From CAYRAV01 sp964422365 (GTDB lineage Bacteria > Bacillota > Clostridia > Lachnospirales > Lachnospiraceae), in the NCBI GenBank assembly GCA_964422365.1, contig CAYRAV010000032.1, positions 1 through 32,180 on the forward strand: DNA of 32,180 bases, read 5' to 3'. The notes below the pieces were generated by a model. That model ran no database searches and was not told the origin of the DNA. It saw nothing but the letters and a program-made list of their open reading frames with translations. The position numbers and the translations under genes were made by a program. Within the stretch, counting starts at the first letter, position 1. Every line of letters starts with the position of its first letter. Positions 25,181 to 32,180 of this stretch are shown here, piece by piece.

Positions 25181-25759
25181 ATGAATCTAAGTTCAGTTGG
25201 TTTTTACACGAATATCATAAATTCATTGTTTTCTAATATACAAAAAGCAAACACAAGAACAAGTGATTTTAAATTTATGTTTGACAAAATTACTGGTGGT
25301 GACTTGGCGAATGAAATAGCAGAAAACTATAATGTAACATTAGACGTGGGAAGTACAGGCAGCTATCAGCAGCTGCTTCATACATACGATATCAGGTGTA
25401 CCAATTATGTCAGAATTTCACCGGAAACATTACTAAAAATGGAACAGAACCCTGAATTAAAAGACAAAGTATTAAATGAAATAGAAGCGTTCTGCAGCGA
25501 AAAGCAACAGGCAGAAATCAGAGCACTTTATCCGCCTGTAAAGAGCTCAGGTATGATGATATATCCGGATGGAAGCAGCATTTCATGGGTGGAAGGTTAT
25601 CCGAATGGGCTGGGGGACCAGAAGAACAATAAACAGATAGTAAGTAATTATTCTAGTAATAATCTATTTCAAAAGTACCAGTATCCCAATTATAATATAA
25701 CAGGGAATAATTTGAATACGATTATGCAGATTATGGCAGCAGGATATAGAAAATGGTAG
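25181..25759 (+). CDS. Leaderless protein, DUF6033-like, cluster member 2
   Basis: A 192-residue protein with a GAAAGGAGAAG site before the ATG. It has no secretion signal. The N-terminus MNLSSVGFYTNIINSLF leads to TSDFKFMFDKI at 27-37, parallel to member 1. The core (YNVTLDVGSTGSYQQLL, DIRCTNYVRISPETLLKMEQNPELKDKVL, KSSGMMIYPDGSSISW) recalls the DUF6033 proteins common in Lachnospiraceae, from memory, unchecked. The last 40 residues are Asn/Tyr/Gln-rich. It follows member 1 by 98 bases on the same strand. Confidence 0.75.
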   Translation: MNLSSVGFYTNIINSLFSNIQKANTRTSDFKFMFDKITGGDLANEIAENYNVTLDVGSTGSYQQLLHTYDIRCTNYVRISPETLLKMEQNPELKDKVLNEIEAFCSEKQQAEIRALYPPVKSSGMMIYPDGSSISWVEGYPNGLGDQKNNKQIVSNYSSNNLFQKYQYPNYNITGNNLNTIMQIMAAGYRKW

Positions 25760-25796
25760 CCTGCAGTCAAATAGTATGCGGCAGTCACCAAAGCTC

Positions 25797-25846
25797 ACAC
25801 AAATTGGGACATACATCTTGCAGAGAGCAATTTTCAACACACTATA
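25797..25846. mobile_element. MITE right-half fragment
   Basis: CACAAATTGGGACATACATC ... GAGAGCAATTTTCAACACACTATAAG aligns with the right third of copies B, C and E with several changes; the closing CTAG is CTATAAG. It lies 66 bases upstream of cluster member 3. Confidence 0.65.
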
Positions 25847-25912
25847 AGGCATGCAGAGCAGACTGGTTATGTACAGAAATAATTATGTTCTAAATAACAA
25901 TGGAGGGAAAGA

Positions 25913-26335
25913 TTGGACAAAAGTAAATTTTCCATTTGTCATGCATTGACAGGTGAATCGGCAGATATATATAGAGCAGATGAGGATTCTGTGGACAATC
26001 CCGCATACACAGTAAGAGGAAATGACAAAAATGGTAATAAATACGAGCAGACAGTCGAAGTAAGAAAGATTAATTTGAATGACTGTTCTTATATAGAAAT
26101 GTTAGTGTTAAATGTTCATACTGGACATAGTTCCGGCAGTGATTTTCTTAAGATGATAAGAATAAAGGAGAAAGCTAAGAACTGTTCCTATACAGAAAAA
26201 CTTGATTATATGCAGATGGCACAGGAATTAATGAATGAAATGAAAAAATCGGGATGCCAGAAAGCGTATTTAAGTTATGACAGATGGATTCGGGATGTTT
26301 TAAAATTTCAAGAACACTCTAGCTTTAAAGAATAA
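25913..26335 (+). CDS. Short paralogue of cluster member 1 (TTG start)
   Basis: A 140-residue protein starting at TTG with GGAGGG at 25902-25907; no better ATG exists upstream. It aligns with member 1 from residue about 60. ALTGESADIY matches ETGESIGIY, VDNPAYTVRGND matches KDNPVVLAKIEG, NDCSYIEMLVLNVH matches NYASFVEMLALSAH, and MNEMKKSGCQKAYL matches MDNMMKYGCMDSYL. It lacks the N-terminal 50-60 residues, including the S-S-F segment. The missing part would lie where a decayed MITE fragment sits. It is either a natural short form or a truncated copy. Confidence 0.72.
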   Translation: MDKSKFSICHALTGESADIYRADEDSVDNPAYTVRGNDKNGNKYEQTVEVRKINLNDCSYIEMLVLNVHTGHSSGSDFLKMIRIKEKAKNCSYTEKLDYMQMAQELMNEMKKSGCQKAYLSYDRWIRDVLKFQEHSSFKE

Positions 26336-26492
26336 AAATTTTCGTAATAAATTTATGAAATACAAGTATTTTTCTTCTTTATGATGTTGCCATCGGTGAA
26401 CGTGACTGATAATGCAGAGATATCAAAAGTGATTTGCCCGAATATCATCGATACAGTACATTAATGCAAAATGTAAATTTAGAGGTGAGATT

Positions 26493-27551
26493 ATGCAGAT
26501 TAATAACAGTATAAATAACAGATATGTGGTACCATATAAAAGTGATACAAAGGGAAAGAATGTATTTGGTTTTTCTGTTCATAAGGATGAAAGGAAACAG
26601 GGAAAAAAGTCTGATTTTGCTGCTACAGTTGATAAACAAGAATTCCATAGAGCATGGATGCCACAGGGTTCTGTGGCTGCTTTTGGTGATATGACAAATA
26701 AAGGCACAGAGAAATTTGGCATTGCTTCTGATAAAAATGATTGGATTCATTCAGGAGTAAAAATGATAGAATTGGAAGATTCAGTTGGCAATGCTGGTGA
26801 CAGGAACATAATGTATACAACGTATAAGTCTGAACATTATAAGGTTGTGCCAGATTGTGAAGCACAATGCCTCGATATTTATAATAATCAGGGGGAACAT
26901 CTGGGTGCATTTTCTTACTCTGATCTTAAAATCAGACAGGATGCGGCAACAGGAAAAGAGTTTTTGATATCCGAACATGGAACAATGTGTTATGATGCTT
27001 TGGTTTTAGATGCTGAGTTAAAAGAAGATTTACAGAATCTCATGGGGAAAGAAAAATTAGACATGGAAACATTACAGGGATATCAGGTAAAGGAACATTC
27101 TGGGACAGGAATTCAATATTTGTTGAAAGACGGAGAAGAAGGACATGGAGGAAAAGTTCTTTTGCAAAGTGAGTCAGATATAAAAAATTATAAAGCATTA
27201 GCAGAAATATATTACAATAAATATCCCAATTTGATCAAAGATAAAAATGCAGCTTACATATGGGCAGATTTAGAAATCAAAGGAATGGCTGCACATACAG
27301 AAAAGGGTATTATTTTTATGGGATTTGACAGTATGTCATACCATGATAACACAAATGGAAAAAATAACTGGTGTGTCATGTATTCAGAGGATACTTATAA
27401 GAAAGTTTGTGAATCGATTGTGCAGAATAGGCAAATAAAAGGAGATATAGAAAAATTTTCTACATGGATGAAAATTTTTGATAGTATAGACAGCGATTAC
27501 GAGAGAATATGGTCAAAGGAGGAAGAAAAACAGGTATATTTGAATCATTGA
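26493..27551 (+). CDS. Leaderless protein of unknown function, cluster member 4
   Basis: A 352-residue protein with a GAGGTGAG site before the ATG. No signal peptide or membrane segment. The N-terminus MQINNSINNRYVV with KKSDFAATVDKQEF at 38-51 parallels members 1 and 2. The middle (LDIYNNQGEHLGAFSYSDLKIR, EFLISEHGTMCYDALVLDAEL) looks like a beta-rich globular domain. The C-terminal half is mixed helical with many Tyr/Lys (DIKNYKALAEIYYNKYPNLIKD). I do not recognise a family with certainty. A strong terminator 60 bases downstream closes the cluster. Confidence 0.75.
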   Translation: MQINNSINNRYVVPYKSDTKGKNVFGFSVHKDERKQGKKSDFAATVDKQEFHRAWMPQGSVAAFGDMTNKGTEKFGIASDKNDWIHSGVKMIELEDSVGNAGDRNIMYTTYKSEHYKVVPDCEAQCLDIYNNQGEHLGAFSYSDLKIRQDAATGKEFLISEHGTMCYDALVLDAELKEDLQNLMGKEKLDMETLQGYQVKEHSGTGIQYLLKDGEEGHGGKVLLQSESDIKNYKALAEIYYNKYPNLIKDKNAAYIWADLEIKGMAAHTEKGIIFMGFDSMSYHDNTNGKNNWCVMYSEDTYKKVCESIVQNRQIKGDIEKFSTWMKIFDSIDSDYERIWSKEEEKQVYLNH

Positions 27552-27611
27552 ATAGTTGCTTTTTTATTTCAAAGCAGGTATAGTATTATGAAATTAAGAT
27601 GTTGCAAATAT

Positions 27612-27644
27612 AACAGGGAACTCTAAGTGAGCTGCCTGTTTTTT
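27612..27644 (+). terminator. Intrinsic terminator after the leaderless-protein cluster
   Basis: AACAGG (27612-27617) pairs with CCTGTT (27635-27640), with an inner CTC/GAG pair around a TAAGT loop, and runs into TTTTTT (27639-27644). Confidence 0.8.
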
Positions 27645-28090
27645 GCTGTATTCAGCATAATAGTTACAGATAAATGAAGTGGTTATAGTTGAAAAATATA
27701 ATTGATATTCTTGCAAAAGCGTTCTGTTTTCTATCTTTGTGAATTTTGATAATTCTGCAGTGTACAATTATTTCTATAGAGCATACACCTGACATGAATT
27801 ATTCTTGACAATAAAAGTTTGCTTTCTATATATATACTCCAGCTAATAAATATTTTTTATATTAATTATGTATATAATATAAAATATAAACAATATAATC
27901 TATATATTTTTTAAAAATATATAAATATAAAAAATTGAAAAATATAATAAATACAAGTATAATAAAGTAGTATTAAGTATGGTATAATTATTGATATAAT
28001 TTAAAAGTTATACGAATAATGATTTTTTGTGACAACATATTTTTAGGAAATGTAATAACAAAAACTTACGACCATATTTTACAACACGCT
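27645..28090. other. A/T-rich non-coding region
   Basis: No gene. The stretch 27840-28010 is almost only A and T. A promoter-like TTGACA (27805-27810) with TATATA (27829-27834) is present but lies over 400 bases from the next gene. A solo MITE right end (TTTTACAACACGCTCTAG) at 28077-28094 abuts copy E. Confidence 0.6.
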
Positions 28091-28221
28091 CTAGAGTGTG
28101 TTTGAAAATTCATTGCCCCAAATTTAATCAATGTAGCCCGCTGCAACTCATAAATTTGGAACAAATCCCCCACAAATTGTGACGAACATCTTGTAACAAG
28201 CAATTTTCAAACACACTCTAG
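28091..28221. mobile_element. MITE-like element, 131-bp copy (E) with perfect termini
   Basis: CTAGAGTGTGTTTGAAAATT at 28091-28110 is the exact reverse complement of AATTTTCAAACACACTCTAG at 28202-28221. The right-half stem-loop is present with a compensatory change: CAAATTTA (28119-28126) pairs with TAAATTTG (28151-28158), where copies B and C have CAAATTCA/TGAATTTG. It ends 42 bases before the next start codon and could influence that gene's transcript. Confidence 0.95.
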
Positions 28222-28263
28222 CGAAAAACAGAACTTTTAGAAAGATAATAGGGAGGAATTATA

Positions 28264-31200
28264 ATGAAAAAAACAAAAGCTTATATTATTGCAGTAGTAT
28301 GTATATTAACAATGGTTCTATATCCGTTATCGTATGTTACAGTAACGGCAAATGAAGAGGAAGAATATATAGAGCTGGAAGATGTGAATGAAAATGACTT
28401 CTTTGCATTAGAGGGGGCGTATTTTACCATCACTTCCAAAAGGACAGGGAAAGTAATAGAATCCCCTGGCAGCAATTTTAGCAATGGTGGAGTAATACAG
28501 CAGTGGGACAGGGATAAACAGGCCGACAATCAGTTGTGGTTTATTGAGGAGGCTGAAAATAATTATTTTAAGATTAAGAATAAGGTAACAGAAAAAGTAA
28601 TAGATATCAAAGATGCAGTTTCCGATAATGGCACTTTGGTGCATCAATGGGAGTATGAAGAATTGGACAATCAATTATGGTATTTTGAAGAGTGCGAAGA
28701 TGGATACTATAAAATCAAATCCAAATTAAATAATAAGTGTCTGGATATTGTCGGGATTTCAGAAAACAATGGTGCACAGGTTCAAATATGGGATGACGTG
28801 GATGGGGATAACCAGAAGTGGAAAGTAGAACAGGAAGGAATACAAAGCATTACTACAATTACATCTAAGAGAAATGAAAAAGTAATAGAAGTTCCAGAAG
28901 GAAAAATAAATAATGGAGAAATATTGTAGCAACAGGAAAAAAGTGACAGTGCAGAACATCAGATTTGGAAGTTTGAATCTATAGATGATAAATATTACAA
29001 AATTGTCAATCAAAAATCCGGCAAAGCAATAGATATGAAAGATGCGGGAAGCAGTAATGGAAATGTGGTACATCAGTGGGATTACAAGGGATTGGATAAC
29101 CAGTTATGGTATTTGGAAATTTGTGAAGACGGGTATTATAAAATTAAATCCAAGCTAAATCATAAGTGTCTTGATATTGCAGGAATATCTAATGAAAATG
29201 GTGCACAAATACAAATTTGGGATGATGTAAATGGTGATAATCAAAAATGGAAAATTGCTGTCAATACAAACAAAGACAGTGACAATGATTTATTACCTGA
29301 TTATACAGAAGTTTTGTTAGGAAGTAATCCGCTAAAAGAAGATACAGATGGAGACGGTCTGGATGATTATTATGAATATTATATGTTAAAGACAGATCCC
29401 ACAGTAAAGGATACGGATGATAATGGTCTGGATGATAATTTAGAGGACATGGATGAAGATGGTCTAAATAATGAGAAGGAATATAAGGCAGGTACATCAC
29501 CAATCAAAGAGGATAGCGACCAGGATGGACTTTCTGATGGAGAAGAGGTAAATAAATATCAAACAGATCCATTAAAAGAAGATACAGATGGAGATGGTTT
29601 ATCAGATGGAGATGAGATTTTATTGGGACTTGATCCCCTAAAGAAAGATACAGATGGTGATGGTGTTATAGATTCCAAAGAAGAAAAAGAGCAGACAGTG
29701 ACAGCAGACTTTACAAAAATAGAAGATGAGGAAGAAGATTGGTATTACCTTATGGATGATACCAGCATAATAGATACAAAAAATCATACCGTAAGTTATA
29801 CCACCACTCATTTTTCAACTTATCTATTGGTGGACAGACAGAAATGGTATGATACATGGAGTAAAAATATAGAATACAGAAATACAGATGAAGATGGAGC
29901 ATATTATGATATTGCCTTTGTAGTGGATACATCAGGGAGCATGGAAGAGGATGGACGGTTAGAAAAGAGCAAAACAGCATTAAATACATATGTGGACGGA
30001 ATGTATCATAAGGACAGAGCAGGACTGATTAAATTTACATATGATGCAGACGAAATTTGTTCTATTCAAAGCAGCAGGGATGAACTAAAGAGCGGGATTG
30101 AATCTTTGACAGCATTAGGAGGTACAGATACCAACAGAGGACTGTTAAAGGGGATAGAAATGTTGTCAGAAGCTAAGGGGGAAAACGAGAAGATTATTCT
30201 TCTTATCTGTGATGGAGATATAAATTATGTGCAGGAAACAGTCCAACAGGCAGTTGACAAGGATATAAAAATTTATGCAGTAAATGTGGGATATCATGCT
30301 TCTTCCGAACAACTGAAAAAAATGGCAGACCAGACAAACGGATCATATTATTATGCTACAACTTCAGATGATATTTTAGAGGCTTTATCAAAAATACAGG
30401 AAGAAACAATAGAAGATATTGATACAAAAGATACAGACGGAGACGGTTTGTATGATGTATATGAGGAAAAAGGAATCAGGGTATCCAATGGAGAAATTAT
30501 ATATACAGACCCATTGAAGGCAGATACAGATGAGGACGGTATAAGTGATTACGAGGAATTGGGTGGTGTGATAACCAGAACGATAGGCAACGAAAAATCA
30601 ACAAATCTGTCACTGCCAATAAGCGAGAGGAAAAGTATTCGTACTACAGTTGCTAAAAAGCAAAAGAGTTCACCACGTTTAAAGGATACGGATGGAGATG
30701 GAATTGCAGATAAAAAGGATCCAAAACCAAAAGAACATTTTGGAAAGATAGCATATAATGGAAAGATTAGAAGATTATTTAAAGTAGTTAAGAACAATAC
30801 ATATATGCCTATTAATAAAGATATAAAAGACAAGAGAGCAAATAACAGCAAGAATGAATGGGATGTTTATAAAAACAGGTTTTCTAAAAAATATAAGTCT
30901 GCTGAAATGCAGGGAATACAAGCATATTTAATCAAACAAAGGGCTGGAGCTACTGCTGCTGGAGGCTTGGTTTTAGGTTCTTTACCATTGCCCTATGCCA
31001 GTCGGTTTTTAGGCATGTATTATGATAATAAATTAACATGTTCAAGTGCAATAAAATATAGTGCATATACTATAGTAAATCAAACAATGGATGGAAAAGA
31101 CTATTTTGAAAAAAATATGAAGTGTCTTATGAGAGCATGCGAAAATGGAGTCGGTAAGGGTGAAAAATTAATTATTTCATCAACAATTAATGCTTGTTTA

Positions 31201-31533
31201 TCTGGTTTTGATACAGCAGCAAGTGTACTTAATTCTGCTGAAATGGATACATGGCTTAGTATTGGAAGTGCTAATGCAGCAATAGTCTGTGATTGTTCAT
31301 ATGATGGTAAAGAATATAAAATGAATGTGAATTATTATATTGAAGATTTTTACGATTTTTATGAACCAGATAAAGCGGATGGAAATAAGAAAGAGGTTGG
31401 TTTGTGTACGAATGATGATTGGGTTATATTGAGCTATTATGATAATGCAGAACCGTTTACTACTATAGGAATATATAAAGTAAAAAAAATTGTTTGGGAA
31501 AAAGGGCAAAAGTTTGAAGATATAAATTGGTAG
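28264..31533 (+). pseudogene. Secreted ricin-lectin / TSP3 / VWA protein with in-frame TAG
   Basis: One frame of 1089 codons plus a stop, interrupted at codon 222 by TAG (28927-28929). The order is: signal peptide (KAYIIAVVCILTMVLYPL); first ricin-type beta-trefoil (about 52-190, Q-x-W motifs NQLWFI, NQLWYF, NQKWKV); second, duplicated trefoil (about 198-330) containing the TAG; thrombospondin type-3 calcium repeats (about 336-475, DTDGDGLDD types); VWA domain with MIDAS DTSGS at 555-559; more TSP3 repeats (DTDGDGLYDVYEEKG); and a C-terminal region of about 280 residues with no family I recognise. Such a modular exported protein with a variable end looks like a polymorphic toxin or adhesin. 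The TAG would leave a 221-residue lectin unless read through. No ribosome site precedes the next ATG (29035). The start has GGGAGG at 28251-28256. Confidence 0.75.
28417..29253 (+). repeat. Internal duplication of the ricin-lectin domain (429-bp period)
   Basis: The two trefoil copies are offset by exactly 429 bases (143 codons). For example IKDA at 28606 matches MKDA at 29035, and KWKV at 28816 matches KWKI at 29245. The TAG at 28927 falls 429 bases after CAG (Gln) at 28498-28500. Confidence 0.9.
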
Positions 31534-31553
31534 CAGAATATAAGGAGGCAATA

Positions 31554-31994
31554 ATGCAAAAACAGCGAAACATAAAAATAATAAAGGTTGTATTGATTTT
31601 ATTGATTAGTTATCTTATTCTATTAGATAACATAATTAACCCTCTGGATTATTGGTTTGGGCGTGGTCTGGAAAAGGCATATGGAATCATAAAAAAGGAT
31701 AATGAAGAAATTATAAAGAAATCAACTTATTGGGGAAAATGGGAGTATCTTTGGGTGGGAGAAATAAAAGACTATGGAGAATATATGGAGAGGCAGGATG
31801 GCAATGGAGTAAAAAAGCTGCAAGTAGAAGAAAAAGCAACAACATTAAATACTCAAAAGAAAAAAGTACCAATGGTTGCATTATATAAGTTTCGTCGCCA
31901 CAGTGATCGTTGGATAGAAATTTCTTTCTATCAAGACAAGGATACTTATGTAGCATGTTATTGTCTACATCCTAAAGAAGAAGCAGAGCAATAA
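31554..31994 (+). CDS. Small membrane-anchored protein, possible immunity partner
   Basis: A 146-residue protein from the ATG at 31554, with AAGGAGG at 31542-31548; the upstream in-frame start at 31527 would overlap the previous gene and lacks a site. One N-terminal membrane helix (IIKVVLILLISYLILL) is followed by a polar domain of about 115 residues, likely outside the membrane, with W/Y-rich segments (YWGKWEYLWVGEIKDYGEY). It starts 20 bases after the stop of the lectin/VWA gene and is surely co-transcribed with it. Position, size and topology fit an immunity protein for an exported toxin. That is an inference; no family is recognised. Confidence 0.7.
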   Translation: MQKQRNIKIIKVVLILLISYLILLDNIINPLDYWFGRGLEKAYGIIKKDNEEIIKKSTYWGKWEYLWVGEIKDYGEYMERQDGNGVKKLQVEEKATTLNTQKKKVPMVALYKFRRHSDRWIEISFYQDKDTYVACYCLHPKEEAEQ

Positions 31995-32059
31995 AAAGTA
32001 AAGAAACAACAAACAGTAACCATTAAATTAAGCTGAAAACAGTGGGAAAGCCAGGTTAT

Positions 32060-32134
32060 AACAGAGTGTGAAAACTATCTGCATGAAATACAGTGACACA
32101 GACAGTTTTCCACTCTGTTGTATTCATATTTTTT
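32060..32134 (+). terminator. Strong hairpin, probable terminator
   Basis: AACAGAGTG-T-GAAAACT-A-TCTG (32060-32081) pairs with CAGA-C-AGTTTTCCACTCTGTT (32099-32119). That is 20 base pairs with one bulge and one mismatch. A T-run (32129-32134) follows after 9 bases, later than usual, so it may stabilise the RNA end or act as attenuator. Confidence 0.65.
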
Positions 32135-32146
32135 GGAGGTGGGAAA

Positions 32147-32180
32147 GTGAAAAGGAATAGTCAAAAGGAAAAGGATTATG
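32147..32180 (+). CDS. Start of a further gene, cut by window edge
   Basis: A GTG start at 32147 with GGAGGTG at 32135-32141. Eleven codons are visible (MKRNSQKEKDY), too few to name the product. The basic start would suit a membrane or secreted protein. Confidence 0.45.
   Translation, partial: MKRNSQKEKDY

Noticed and set aside
28927..28929. Pyrrolysine or recoded TAG
   Set aside because: No pyl genes or other TAG-interrupted genes are visible here, and other genes in the window (rho, prfA) use TAG as a normal stop.
29035..31533. Separate gene starting at the ATG at 29035
   Set aside because: The ATG lies inside the second lectin repeat, has no ribosome site, and the frame is continuous with 28264-28926 except for one TAG. 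One interrupted gene explains it better.

Overview
The window looks like a chromosomal segment from a low-GC, Gram-positive gut anaerobe of the Lachnospiraceae type (Clostridia). Coding sequence is A/T-rich, Shine-Dalgarno sites are strong (GGAGG), and TTG/GTG starts occur. The gene families are typical of that group: Rho with a long polar insertion, DUF1385, a DUF3877-like protein, BspA-type leucine-rich-repeat surface proteins, CotH kinase, and DUF6033-like leaderless proteins. No tRNA, rRNA, CRISPR array or intact transposase was seen.

Layout. (1) 1-3480: the 3' part of a class II glutamine amidotransferase, cysK and rho. (2) 3481-11149: an apparent accessory insertion between rho and rpmE. 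It holds a large multi-pass membrane protein (DUF2339-like) and a very large secreted LRR/Ig-like surface protein, whose Pro-Thr stalk is broken by a 100-N assembly gap. (3) 11150-14995: a translation block, rpmE - DUF1385 - prmC - prfA. (4) 15472-22799: a DUF3877-like gene, then a VTC-type polyphosphate polymerase, DUF4956 membrane protein, secreted CotH kinase and LRR surface protein, likely one cell-envelope module. (5) 23292-23927: nth (endonuclease III). (6) 24525-27551: four small leaderless proteins of unknown function, two of them paralogues. (7) 28264-31994: a secreted ricin-lectin/TSP3/VWA protein with an in-frame TAG, followed by a small membrane-anchored protein that could be its immunity partner. 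The window ends just after the start of a further ORF.

The gene-poor spaces are seeded with one family of small inverted-repeat elements (MITE-like). Termini read CTAGAGCGTGTTTGAAAATT and its reverse complement. Five copies are complete or nearly so (about 256, 230, 167, 131 and 87 bp), and several fragments or solo ends are present. Their termini supply the stop codons of prfA and rho, and one copy lies just upstream of the lectin/VWA gene. A nested stem-loop inside the element shows a compensatory base-pair change between copies.

The best candidates for undescribed biology are the four-gene leaderless-protein cluster, whose members share an N-terminal pattern; the lectin/VWA protein with its amber codon and possible immunity gene; and the MITE family with its stop-codon overlap and covarying hairpin.
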